Position numbers and translations under genes: made by a program. Below are positions 38,148 through 46,536 of a stretch of DNA of 64,000 bases, piece after piece. The stretch comes from Paracoccaceae bacterium. Lineage in GTDB: Bacteria > Pseudomonadota > Alphaproteobacteria > Rhodobacterales > Rhodobacteraceae. Below the pieces are notes generated by a model that was not told the origin of the DNA, made no database searches, and saw nothing but the letters and a program-made list of their open reading frames with translations. How positions within the stretch are numbered: the stretch's first letter is position 1; every line of letters begins with the position of its first letter. The stretch covers positions 1 to 64,000 of the forward strand of contig JALUYI010000018.1 of the NCBI GenBank assembly GCA_027013095.1, read 5' to 3'.

Positions 38148-38753
38148 ATGTTTACCGGGATCATCACCGATCAGGGAAAAGTTCTGAAGACCGACCAGCA
38201 AGGCGATCTGCACGCCAGGATTGGCACGTCTTACGATATTTCCGGCATTGATCTGGGCGCTTCCATCGCTTGTGACGGGGTCTGCCTGACGGTAGTAGCC
38301 CGCTCGGGCGCGTCCGGCCCCGATGGCTGGTTCGAGGTCGAGATTTCTGCCGAGAGCCTTCGCTGCACCAATATCGGCGACTGGCAAACCGGGCAGCGGA
38401 TCAATCTTGAGCGTCCGTTGCGGGTCGGCGATGAGCTGGGGGGGCATATCGTCTCGGGTCACGTGGACGGGGTTGCCCGGATCGTCTCGATGACCGATGA
38501 AGGCGACAGCACCCGCGTGCTGCTGGAGGCCCCCGAGACACTGGCGCGCTTTATCGCCCCCAAGGGCTCGGTTGCGCTGAACGGCACGTCGCTGACCGTC
38601 AACGAGGTTTCCGGCCTCCGGTTCGGCGTCAATCTGATCCCGCACACCAAGGAGGTGACGAATTGGGGCGCCGTCCGATCAGGCGATCGGGTGAACCTTG
38701 AAATAGACACGCTGGCGCGCTACGTGGCGCGGTTGACCGAAATGCAGGGCTGA
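38148..38753 (+). CDS. ribE: Riboflavin synthase, alpha chain
   Basis: A 201-residue protein with the two tandem lumazine-binding repeats of riboflavin synthase (about 1-95 and 96-195). It starts with the hallmark MFTGIITDQG and holds DGVCLTVV and LNGTSLTVNEV at equivalent places in each repeat. It dismutates two 6,7-dimethyl-8-ribityllumazine molecules to riboflavin. It is first in ribE-ribBX-ribH-nusB. ribD and a functional GTP cyclohydrolase II gene are not in the window. Confidence 0.95.
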   Translation: MFTGIITDQGKVLKTDQQGDLHARIGTSYDISGIDLGASIACDGVCLTVVARSGASGPDGWFEVEISAESLRCTNIGDWQTGQRINLERPLRVGDELGGHIVSGHVDGVARIVSMTDEGDSTRVLLEAPETLARFIAPKGSVALNGTSLTVNEVSGLRFGVNLIPHTKEVTNWGAVRSGDRVNLEIDTLARYVARLTEMQG

Positions 38754-38758
38754 GAGCG

Positions 38759-39865
38759 ATGGCGAACGACACTTATAGCGACGTGATTTCCTCGGTCGAG
38801 GAAATCATCGAGGATGCTCGCAACGGGCGGATGTTCATCCTTGTGGATCACGAGGACCGCGAGAACGAGGGGGACCTGATCATCCCCGCGCAATTGGCGA
38901 CGCCTGATGCAATCAACTTTATGGCCACCCACGGGCGCGGCCTGATCTGCCTGACCCTGACCGGTGAGCAGGTCGAGCGGCTGGGTGTGCCGATGATGGC
39001 CAGCTCGAACACCTCGCGCCATGAGACCCCGTTCACGGTGTCGATCGAGGCCCGCGAAGGGGTGACGACCGGCATTTCCGCCCATGACCGCGCACATACG
39101 GTCTCGGTGGCGATCAACCCTCAGGTGCGACCTAGCGACATCGCCACACCGGGGCATGTGTTCCCGCTGCGCGCCCGCGATGGTGGCGTTCTGGTGCGGG
39201 CCGGGCATACCGAGGCGGCCACCGACATCGCCCGCCTTGCCGGGCTGAACCCCGCCGGGGTGATCTGTGAAATCATGAAGGACGACGGCACCATGGCGCG
39301 GCTGCCCGACCTGATCGCCTTTGCCAAGCGCCACAAGCTGAAGATTGGCACCATCTCGGACCTGATCGCCTATCGCCACAAGCACGACAATCTGGTGCGC
39401 GAAACCGAAACCCGCCAAGTGACCTCCAGCTTTGGCGGCGAGTGGGTGATGCGGATATTCACCGACCAGACCGAGGGGTGCGAACATGTGGTCCTGACCA
39501 AGGGCGACATCACCACGCCCGAGCCGGTTTTGGTGCGCACCCACGCGCTGAATGTGCTGAGCGACGTTCTCGGTCTTGGGCCAAAGGGCGGCGGCATTCT
39601 GCCCCGCGCCATGCAGATCATCGCCGCCGAGGGACGGGGCGCGGTGATCCTGTTTCGCGAACCCGGCAAAAAGCTGGGCACCACCGCCGATACCTCGCCC
39701 CACACCTTGCGCCAGACGGGGATCGGTTCGCAAATCCTCTCGGCGCTGGATATTTCCGAACTGATCCTGCTGACCGACAGCCCGATGCCAAAGGTGATCG
39801 GGCTGGACGCCTATGGCCTGAAGATCACCGGCACCCGACGGATCACCGAAACGGAGGCTTCCTGA
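38759..39865 (+). CDS. ribB: 3,4-dihydroxy-2-butanone 4-phosphate synthase with degenerate GTP cyclohydrolase II domain (RibBX type)
   Basis: A 368-residue fusion. Residues 1 to about 205 are an intact DHBP synthase (VDHEDRENEGDLI with the acidic metal site, THGRGLICL, FTVSIEAREGVTTGISAHDR, HTEAATDIARLAGL). The C-terminal half has the GTP cyclohydrolase II fold outline, but the zinc-binding cysteine cluster is gone: where active enzymes have Cys-rich GD...RCDCG, this reads VRTHALNVLSDVLGLGPKGGG. It should therefore make DHBP but not open GTP, as described for RibBX proteins of proteobacteria. It lies five bases after ribE. Confidence 0.92.
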   Translation: MANDTYSDVISSVEEIIEDARNGRMFILVDHEDRENEGDLIIPAQLATPDAINFMATHGRGLICLTLTGEQVERLGVPMMASSNTSRHETPFTVSIEAREGVTTGISAHDRAHTVSVAINPQVRPSDIATPGHVFPLRARDGGVLVRAGHTEAATDIARLAGLNPAGVICEIMKDDGTMARLPDLIAFAKRHKLKIGTISDLIAYRHKHDNLVRETETRQVTSSFGGEWVMRIFTDQTEGCEHVVLTKGDITTPEPVLVRTHALNVLSDVLGLGPKGGGILPRAMQIIAAEGRGAVILFREPGKKLGTTADTSPHTLRQTGIGSQILSALDISELILLTDSPMPKVIGLDAYGLKITGTRRITETEAS

Positions 39866-40389
39866 TGGCCGCAACCGAACAGCATCACCAACTCGCGGCG
39901 CCGAAATTTGACCGCCCGACCCGGCTTTTGATCGTTGTCGCCCCCTATTACAAGGATATTGCCGATCAACTGGTGGCCGGGGCAGAGGCGGCGATCTCGG
40001 CTGCAGGGGCCGAGCATGAAACAATCGAGGTTCCCGGCGCGCTTGAGGTGCCGACCGCGATCCGCATTGCCGCGCGGGGGGCCGATTACGATGGCTTTGT
40101 CGCTCTTGGCTGCGTAATCCGTGGTGAGACCACCCATTATGACACGGTCTGCAATGACAGTTCGCGGGCGCTGATGCTGCTGGGGCTGGACGGGCTGGCC
40201 ATCGGGAACGGTATTCTGACGGTGGAAAACCGCGCGCAGGCGCTGGCCCGCGCCGAGGTTTCGGGCCAGAACAAGGGTGGCGGCGCGGCCGAGGCGGCCA
40301 TGCACCTGATTGCTCTTTCCCGAAAATTCTTGCGCAAAAGTAAAGGGATCGGCTTTAAACCCGATTCCGAAAACATCCAGATCGCCTGA
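39865..40389 (+). CDS. ribH: 6,7-dimethyl-8-ribityllumazine synthase
   Basis: A 174-residue lumazine synthase. LLIVVAPYYKDIADQLVAGA, the phosphate-binding VPGALEVPTAIRIAARG, LGCVIRGETTHYDTVCNDSSRAL and NGILTVENRAQALARA match the family. It condenses the pyrimidine intermediate with DHBP. The ATG overlaps the ribBX stop (TGATG), with GGAGG eight bases upstream. Confidence 0.96.
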   Translation: MAATEQHHQLAAPKFDRPTRLLIVVAPYYKDIADQLVAGAEAAISAAGAEHETIEVPGALEVPTAIRIAARGADYDGFVALGCVIRGETTHYDTVCNDSSRALMLLGLDGLAIGNGILTVENRAQALARAEVSGQNKGGGAAEAAMHLIALSRKFLRKSKGIGFKPDSENIQIA

Positions 40390-40392
40390 CCG

Positions 40393-40872
40393 ATGACGAA
40401 ACCAGAGAAACCGGGGCGTCAGCAGAAACGTCAGATGAAATCTGCCAGCCGCCTGTTTGCTGTGCAGGCGCTGTTTCAGATGGAGGCCTCTGACGCCACC
40501 CTTGACGATGTCCGTCAGCAGTTTGAAACGCACCGTTTTGGCGCGACTCTTGATGGCAACGAATACGCGCGCGGCAACGTCAGCCTGTTTCGGGCGATCC
40601 TGAACGGCGCGCTCGAACATCAAGGCCGGATCGACCAGATGACTGACCGGGCGCTGGCGGCGAAATGGCCGATCGACCGTATCGACCCGACCCTGCGCGC
40701 GCTGTTTCGCGCCGCTGGCGCCGAGATGCTGGCAGGCAACACCCCGCCAAAGGTGGTCATCTCGGAATTCGTCGATGTCGCGCGCGCCTTCTTTCCCGAA
40801 GGCAAAGAGCCGGGCTTTGTCAATGCCGTCCTCGACCACATGGCCCGCGAGGCACTGCCCGAGGCATTCTGA
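40393..40872 (+). CDS. nusB: Transcription antitermination factor NusB
   Basis: A 159-residue all-helical protein of the NusB family (SASRLFAVQALFQME near the start; LRALFRAAGAEMLAGNTPPKVVISEFVDVARAFFPEGKEPGFVNAVLD toward the end, which is the most conserved part). It binds boxA RNA with NusE in rRNA antitermination. It follows ribH by three bases, the usual ribH-nusB order. Confidence 0.96.
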   Translation: MTKPEKPGRQQKRQMKSASRLFAVQALFQMEASDATLDDVRQQFETHRFGATLDGNEYARGNVSLFRAILNGALEHQGRIDQMTDRALAAKWPIDRIDPTLRALFRAAGAEMLAGNTPPKVVISEFVDVARAFFPEGKEPGFVNAVLDHMAREALPEAF

Positions 40873-41037
40873 CGGCCCGAAATTTACCCCTTGGGCCTGT
40901 CTTCTTTGCAAAAATACTCAAAATCCGGCGGCAAATCCGGGAACCCCCCGGTCGCTCTGGCGCAAATCGGCCTAAGCTCTGGAACTTTGTCCACGCCTCG
41001 GCTAATGCTCGCTCCAGACATCAGACAAAGGCGCGAC

Positions 41038-42765
41038 ATGGCACGTATTCTTATCACTTCAGCTCTGCCCTATATCAACGGGATCAAGCATTTGGGCAAT
41101 CTGGTGGGCAGCCAGTTGCCCAGCGACGTCTTTGCCCGCTACTGCCGGGCGCGAGGCGATGAGGTCATGTATATTTGTGCCACCGATGAGCACGGTACCC
41201 CCGCCGAGATCGCCGCGGCCAAGGCGGGTAAGCCGGTGGCGCAATACTGCGCCGAGATGCACGAGGTGCAGGCCGATCTTGCCCGCGGTTTTCGCCTGTC
41301 GTTCGACTATTTCGGCCGCTCCAGCTCGGCGCGCAACCGGGCGATCACGCAGCATCTGGCCGGACGCCTTGCCGATAATGGGCTGATCGAGGAGGTCAGC
41401 GAAAAACAGGTCTATTCCCGCGCCGATGGGCGCTTTTTGCCGGATCGCTATATCGAGGGGACCTGCCCCAACTGCGGCTATGATAGCGCCCGCGGCGACC
41501 AATGCGAGAACTGTACCAAGCAGCTGGATCCCACCGACCTGATCGACCCACGCAGTGCGATTTCGGGCTCGACCGACCTTGAGGTGCGCGAAACCCGGCA
41601 TCTGTTTTTGCGCCAAAGCAAGATGCGCGATCGTCTGAATGCCTGGATCGACCAAAAGAGCGACTGGCCGATTCTGACGACCTCGATCGCTCGGAAATGG
41701 CTGAACGATGGCGACGGGTTGCAAGACCGCGGGATCACCCGGGATCTGGACTGGGGGGTGCCGGTCAAACGCGGTGATCGGGATTGGCCGGGGATGGAGG
41801 GCAAGGTCTTTTACGTCTGGTTTGACGCCCCCATCGAATATATCGGTGCAACCGCCGAATGGGCCGATGCGAACGGTTTGGATGACAGCGCGTGGGAGCG
41901 CTGGTGGCGCACCGACAAGGGGGCCGAGGACGTCCGCTATGTACAGTTCATGGGCAAGGACAACGTGCCCTTTCACACGCTCAGCTTTCCGGCGACGATC
42001 ATGGGCTCGAATGAGCCGTGGAAACTGGTGGATTATATCAAGAGCTTCAACTACCTGAACTATGACGGCGGGCAGTTTTCCACGTCAAAGGGGCGTGGCG
42101 TGTTCATGGATCAGGCGCTGGACATCCTGCCGTCCGACTATTGGCGCTGGTGGCTGCTCAGCCATGTGCCGGAAAATTCCGACAGTGAATTCACTTGGGA
42201 AAATTTTCAGGCCAGTATCAACAAGGATCTGGCCGATGTGCTGGGCAATTTCGTCAGCCGCGTAACCAAGTTCTGCCGCGCGCGTTTTGGCGAGGCGGTC
42301 CCCGAGGGCGGTGGCTATGGTCCTGCCGAAGCGGCCGTTATCGCCGAGATCAGCCGCCGCGTGGCCGCCTATGAAGGCCATATGGCTGCCATTGAAATTC
42401 GCAAGGCTACGGCGGAATTGCGGGCGATCTGGGTGGTTGGTAACGAATACCTGCAAACCGCCGCCCCCTGGGCCGTGTTCAAGAGCGATCCCGAAGCGGC
42501 CGGGGCGATCGTGCGCTTTGCGCTGAACCTCATACGCCTTTATGCGGTCCTCTCCGAACCGTTCATCCCTGATGCCAGCGCTACCATTCTGTCGGCGCTG
42601 CACCTTCAGTCTGCCGAGTGGCCGGACGATGTCGAGGCGGCACTGTCCACGTTGCCGGCGGGGCACGCGTTTGATGTGCCCGAGGTTCTGTTTGCCAAGA
42701 TCACCGATGACGCGCGCACCGAGATGCAGGCCCGATTCGCTGGAACCCAGACCGCAAAGGCGTGA
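41038..42765 (+). CDS. metG: Methionyl-tRNA synthetase
   Basis: A 575-residue class I synthetase that charges tRNA-Met. The HIGH-equivalent is in [13 protein letters not shown], a zinc knuckle is at [17 protein letters not shown], and the KMSKS-equivalent is [12 protein letters not shown]. The C-terminal anticodon-binding helical domain is present, but there is no appended EMAP/tRNA-binding domain. AAAGG precedes the ATG. The upstream 165 bases contain a TTTGCAAA palindrome but no recognised RNA element. Confidence 0.97.
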   Translation: MARILITSALPYINGIKHLGNLVGSQLPSDVFARYCRARGDEVMYICATDEHGTPAEIAAAKAGKPVAQYCAEMHEVQADLARGFRLSFDYFGRSSSARNRAITQHLAGRLADNGLIEEVSEKQVYSRADGRFLPDRYIEGTCPNCGYDSARGDQCENCTKQLDPTDLIDPRSAISGSTDLEVRETRHLFLRQSKMRDRLNAWIDQKSDWPILTTSIARKWLNDGDGLQDRGITRDLDWGVPVKRGDRDWPGMEGKVFYVWFDAPIEYIGATAEWADANGLDDSAWERWWRTDKGAEDVRYVQFMGKDNVPFHTLSFPATIMGSNEPWKLVDYIKSFNYLNYDGGQFSTSKGRGVFMDQALDILPSDYWRWWLLSHVPENSDSEFTWENFQASINKDLADVLGNFVSRVTKFCRARFGEAVPEGGGYGPAEAAVIAEISRRVAAYEGHMAAIEIRKATAELRAIWVVGNEYLQTAAPWAVFKSDPEAAGAIVRFALNLIRLYAVLSEPFIPDASATILSALHLQSAEWPDDVEAALSTLPAGHAFDVPEVLFAKITDDARTEMQARFAGTQTAKA

Positions 42766-42811
42766 TGCCGGCTAGCCTGAGGCGCACCGGACTGGGATGA
42801 ACGGGTCTACA

Positions 42812-42833
42812 CCCTAAAAATCCCCTAAAAATC
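42812..42833. repeat. Tandem 11-bp direct repeat (2 copies)
   Basis: CCCTAAAAATC occurs twice in succession at the 3' end of the leftward secreted-protein gene, and the copy nearer the gene supplies its stop codon. It looks like a small local duplication. Confidence 0.7.
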
Positions 42834-43160
42834 CCGCGGTGTCGGGGCCCATTTGCAATTGTCAAACTCGGCAAATCCGATCAGGGTCTCGGTCTGGCCG
42901 GGGTGGGCAAGGCGTGAGCAGCCCTCTTCGGCGTCCTCACTGGCAAACACACCGACCGACGCTTTTGTGAGCGAATCGGCAACCGGCATGCACAGCGTCG
43001 CGCTTGGCCCGGTCGTCTTGACCAGACGCTGGCCTGCAAGGTTGTCGACCACCATCACCAGGGTTTGATCGGTGTGGTTTGAAATGCAGACGGGCGCGCC
43101 CACAGCTGGCAAGGCCAGCAGCGACAGCACGCCCGTCCAAATGGCCCAGCGGGGCATCAT
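42825..43160 (-). CDS. Small secreted protein of unknown function, downstream of cytochrome c-550
   Basis: A 111-residue protein with a signal peptide (MMPRWAIWTGVLSLLALPAVGA, cleavage about residue 22). The mature part holds four cysteines (CISNHTDQ, ATLCMPVA, GCSRLAHP, DNCKWAP), which may form two disulfides. I do not recognise the family. Its ATG directly follows the cytochrome stop codon, so it is translated from the cytochrome message and may be involved with it in the periplasm. Confidence 0.72.
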   Translation of the reverse strand: MMPRWAIWTGVLSLLALPAVGAPVCISNHTDQTLVMVVDNLAGQRLVKTTGPSATLCMPVADSLTKASVGVFASEDAEEGCSRLAHPGQTETLIGFAEFDNCKWAPTPRDF

Positions 43161-43568
43161 TTAGTTGCTAAAGGTCGCAAGATAGGCGGCGACGTTTTCA
43201 CGATCTTTGCCCTTGCGCAGTTTAAAGCCCATTTTGGCCTTTGCCTTGGGGTCTTTCAGGTAGCTGCGCAGATATTTGGTCGGGTTTACCAGATACTCGG
43301 CGATTTTTGCCTCATCCCAAACCAGCCCGGCAGCGCCTGCGGCAACCATCGACTTGCTGTAGTGATAGCCCGCTTCGGTGCCCGCGGTGCGGCCGACAAC
43401 GCCGGTCAGATTCGGACCCACGCCATTCTTGGCCTTGGGGCCGACCTTGTGGCAGGCCTTGCATTTCTTGAAGACCTTGGCCCCGGCGGTGGCATCGCCG
43501 GCATAGGCAGCCGGAGCAAGCGCCAGGGCGGCGGTTGCAATGGCAAGTGCTTTTAACCCTAGATTCAT
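43161..43568 (-). CDS. Cytochrome c-550 (class I c-type cytochrome)
   Basis: A 135-residue precursor with a signal peptide ending AAYA (about residue 23) and one heme site, CKACH (Cys36, Cys39, His40). The axial Met112 lies in AKMGFKLRKG, and NGVGPNLTGVVGR is typical of class I cytochromes c of the c2/c-550 type. It is a soluble periplasmic electron carrier. AAAGGAAA precedes the ATG; an upstream in-frame ATG 12 codons earlier was rejected. It diverges from the cytochrome P460 gene across about 170 bases. Confidence 0.93.
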   Translation of the reverse strand: MNLGLKALAIATAALALAPAAYAGDATAGAKVFKKCKACHKVGPKAKNGVGPNLTGVVGRTAGTEAGYHYSKSMVAAGAAGLVWDEAKIAEYLVNPTKYLRSYLKDPKAKAKMGFKLRKGKDRENVAAYLATFSN

Positions 43569-43741
43569 GGAATTTCCTTTCGATTTCCACATTGATATTC
43601 CCAACTCTCGGAATTGGATAGTCCCAGACCTATCACGTCACATGACATATTATAACGCCATGGTGAACAAATGTTGGGCGACTGTGATACCCTTTTCTGC
43701 AAGATATTTAGCACAATCACAATAATCAGGAATATGGGAAT

Positions 43742-44299
43742 ATGACAAAACTTCACATCAAATCCGCCGCTCTGGCCCTTGCCATTTCTGCCGGCCTTGG
43801 ATTTGCAGTTTCCGCACAGGGGGTTCCTCCGTTCGGGACTGACAAGGACGCAGCCTTTGCCGCCCAGATTTGGAAAGCCATGGTCGCACAGCGCCTCGCC
43901 GGGCCGGATCAGATGTTCTCGTCGCCTTACGAGGGCACCGATCCCCACGGGATGATGCTGGAAACCTATTATTCAAAGGCAACCATCAACGGACACACCG
44001 GCGATCTGATCGTCAAGCGCAATTACGGCCCCAAGGGTGTGACACGTGATCAGGTGCTGGAGCAGCCCTCCAAGCACCTTGGCGCGATCACCGTGATGTT
44101 CCGCCGCGAAGCGGGCTTTGATCCGGCTGAAAAGAACTGGTTCTGGGTCAAGTTCCTGCCCGATGGCTCATTGGACAAGAACCCCAAGGGGATGCGTCTT
44201 GCCGGCAAGGTGGCCAAGGGGGCATCCAAAGGCTGCATTGCCTGCCACTCGGCCGCAGATGGTGGGGATTTCGTCTTTACCTCTAATGCGTTGAAATAA
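43742..44299 (+). CDS. Cytochrome P460-family protein
   Basis: A 185-residue precursor with a signal peptide (about residues 1-25) and a single C-terminal heme motif, CIACH (165-169). The body (GMMLETYYSKATINGHTGDLIVKRNYGPKG; AITVMFRREAGFDPAEKNWFWVKF) resembles the cytochrome P460 / c'-beta fold. In true P460 a lysine crosslinks to the heme and gives hydroxylamine or NO oxidation; the Lys in DLIVKRNYG is a candidate but cannot be confirmed by eye. Cytochrome c-550, encoded divergently, is a natural electron acceptor. A strong terminator follows. Confidence 0.85.
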   Translation: MTKLHIKSAALALAISAGLGFAVSAQGVPPFGTDKDAAFAAQIWKAMVAQRLAGPDQMFSSPYEGTDPHGMMLETYYSKATINGHTGDLIVKRNYGPKGVTRDQVLEQPSKHLGAITVMFRREAGFDPAEKNWFWVKFLPDGSLDKNPKGMRLAGKVAKGASKGCIACHSAADGGDFVFTSNALK

Positions 44300-44350
44300 C
44301 ACAAGCGAACGGGGAGGGGGCAACCCAGCACCATTCCCAGCGCCTGATTG

Positions 44351-44391
44351 CCCCGCCCCGCCCGAGATCGAGCGGGGCGGGGTCACTTTTT
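44351..44391 (+). terminator. Rho-independent terminator after cytochrome P460
   Basis: An 11-bp perfect GC stem (CCCCGCCCCGC with GCGGGGCGGGG) is followed within five bases by TTTTT. It ends the P460 transcript and insulates the tRNA gene. Confidence 0.88.
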
Positions 44392-44518
44392 GGCCGGGGC
44401 GCAAAGGTTCAGAAGGCCCACAAAGGGCACTTTACATCAGAGGGGCAGCAGCTATGGTCGGCCCGCGGCCCAGAGGTGGCGGCTGGCGTGAAGAGGCGAG
44501 GCTTCCATGCGCCGGGAT

Positions 44519-44605
44519 GCGGGCGTGATGGAATGGTAGACATACCAGACTTAAAATCTGTTGGGCCTTGTGCCCGTGTGGGTTCGACTCCCACCGCCCG
44601 CACCA
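44519..44605 (+). tRNA. tRNA-Leu (anticodon UAA)
   Basis: An 87-base class II tRNA. The acceptor stem is GCGGGCG with CGCCCGC, the discriminator is A, and CCA is encoded. The anticodon loop CTTAAAA holds UAA, a long variable arm follows (TGGGCCTTGTGCCC), and the T arm is GTGGG-TTCGACT-CCCAC. It reads UUA/UUG codons, which are rare in this genome's genes. Confidence 0.97.
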
Positions 44606-44651
44606 TTTTATTGCCCGCACCGTTTTATTGATCGCCTCTTGCTCGCGCGGT

Positions 44652-46289
44652 TCAGGCCGCCGCCGAATCGTTGACGCGGGCGACAATGGCGCGGGGATCG
44701 CCCAAGGCAATTGCGCCCATGACGTCTCCGCGTTGGCCCTCGATTCGCGTTGCGATAAAGGCGTCGGCGATGGCCTCGGGGGCATGGCGCACCAACAACC
44801 CGGCCTTGAGCAGCGTCCCGGCCCGGGCGGCAAACCAGCGAGCTTCGGATTCCGGGGCACCGTGGGGCCAGCGGGCGGAAAAATCGTCCATTGCCGCATC
44901 CAGACGCGAGTCACAGCCGCGCGCTGCGGCAAGCTCGGCCATCAGGACCTCGCCAGCCAGAGATTCGCGCGCCAGAGAGCGCTGGATATCGAGCGCGATC
45001 ACATTGCCAGCGCCCTCCCAGATCGAGTTCAACGGCGCCTCGCGGTAGAGCAGTGGCATCGGGCTTTCCTCGACGTAACCGACGCCGCCCAGCACCTCCA
45101 TGGCCTCGTAGATGAAATTGACGCAGCGCTTGTTCGAGGTGAACTTGGCAATCGCGACACCGATTCGCGCAAAGGCCCGATCCGCCGCCTCGGGGCCGTC
45201 AAAGGCCTGCGCCACCCGCAGTCCCAGCGCCACCGTGCCCTCATATTCCAGCACCATATCCGCCAGAACCGACTGCATCAGCGGTTGATCGATCAGGCGG
45301 CGCTGAAAGGCGGCCCGCCCGTTTACCCACCAGAGCGCTTCGGAGAGCGCCGCACGCATCAGCCCGGCGGGGGCCATCGCGGTGTCAAGCCGCGTGTGGT
45401 GCACCATTTGCAGGATCGTCTTGACCCCCTTGCCCTCTTCGCCCAACCGTTGCGCATAGGCGTCGTGATATTCGATCTCGGAGCTGGCATTGGCGCGGTT
45501 TCCCAGCTTGTCCTTGAGGCGCATGATGTGGATGCCGTTTCGCCTGCCGTCGGGGGTCCAGCGCGGCACCACAAAGCAGGTCAGGCCGCCCTTGGTCTGG
45601 GCGAGGGTCAGAAACGCATCGCACATCGGTGCCGAGCAGAACCATTTGTGCCCACGCAAGCGGTAGGCGTCACCATCGCGCGTGGCCTCGGTGGTATTGG
45701 CCCGCACGTCCGAGCCGCCCTGCTTTTCGGTCATTGCCATGCCGATCGTCGCCCCGGTTTTCTGGTTGGCCGGGCGCACGCTGGGGTCATAGTGGCGTGA
45801 CATCAAGCGGGGCCGCCACGTGTCCCGGATCTCGGGGTTGGCGTCCAGCGCCGGGATGACCGCGTAGCTCATGGTCATCGGGCAGGCAACACCCGGTTCG
45901 ACCTGATTTTGCATCATCACCATACCAGCATGGGTGGCGTGCCCGCCGGGGCGGTCCTCCCACGGGCGGGCGGCATAGCCGGCCTCCAGACCCGCCTGCA
46001 TCAACTGGTGATAGGCCGGGTGAAAGGTCACCTCATCCACCCGCCGCCCCGAGCGGTCGAACACCCTGAGCTCGGGGGTGAACCGATTGGCCAGACGCCC
46101 CGCCTCGCGCATGTTCTCGCGGCCCAGACATTTACCATAGATGGCAAGGTCGACCTCGTCGGCGCCAAAAAGATGCGCATAATGGCGCAGCACATGATCG
46201 TCCGCCCAGAGGTCGAGATCGCCGCGCGCGGTGGGCTGGTTGGTCACCTCGTGGGTTTCAAGCCGGGTTTTGGGATTGAGATCGGTCAT
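44652..46289 (-). CDS. AidB-like acyl-CoA dehydrogenase family protein
   Basis: A 545-residue flavoprotein, the length of E. coli AidB and well beyond ordinary acyl-CoA dehydrogenases. It carries MAMTEKQGGSDVRANTT, YRLRGHKWFCSAP, HHTRLDTAMAPAGLMR, VGYVEESPMPLLYREAPLNSIWEGAGNVIALDIQR and a C-terminal extension, all characteristic of the AidB subgroup linked to the alkylation response. Isovaleryl-CoA dehydrogenase activity is reported as weak in the family. It stands alone. The 250 bases to its right contain a GC-rich hairpin-prone stretch and no convincing gene. Confidence 0.88.
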   Translation of the reverse strand: MTDLNPKTRLETHEVTNQPTARGDLDLWADDHVLRHYAHLFGADEVDLAIYGKCLGRENMREAGRLANRFTPELRVFDRSGRRVDEVTFHPAYHQLMQAGLEAGYAARPWEDRPGGHATHAGMVMMQNQVEPGVACPMTMSYAVIPALDANPEIRDTWRPRLMSRHYDPSVRPANQKTGATIGMAMTEKQGGSDVRANTTEATRDGDAYRLRGHKWFCSAPMCDAFLTLAQTKGGLTCFVVPRWTPDGRRNGIHIMRLKDKLGNRANASSEIEYHDAYAQRLGEEGKGVKTILQMVHHTRLDTAMAPAGLMRAALSEALWWVNGRAAFQRRLIDQPLMQSVLADMVLEYEGTVALGLRVAQAFDGPEAADRAFARIGVAIAKFTSNKRCVNFIYEAMEVLGGVGYVEESPMPLLYREAPLNSIWEGAGNVIALDIQRSLARESLAGEVLMAELAAARGCDSRLDAAMDDFSARWPHGAPESEARWFAARAGTLLKAGLLVRHAPEAIADAFIATRIEGQRGDVMGAIALGDPRAIVARVNDSAAA

Positions 46290-46536
46290 GTCAGCCTCCG
46301 TTCATTGTGGCCCGTTCGTGGCCCCCTGAAAGAACACCACAAGAGTGGGCCCGGACCAAATCAATTTCCGCTGTCGGGGGAAATAACGTCGGGTGAACCC
46401 GCTAAAAAAGGACAAGCATGGCCGCCCGTCGAACGGGTTTGGGCCCACCCGGTTGCCCTTGCCCGTTACCGGCGCGCGTTACCCTTTTGCTGCCGGTGAC
46501 GCGCGGTGTTTGCGCTATGGCGTGTCAGACGGGGCC

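Noticed and set aside
40905-40930. TTTGCAAA palindrome upstream of metG
   Set aside because: It is short, and I recall similar strings in many Rhodobacterales intergenic regions. There is no evidence of function here.
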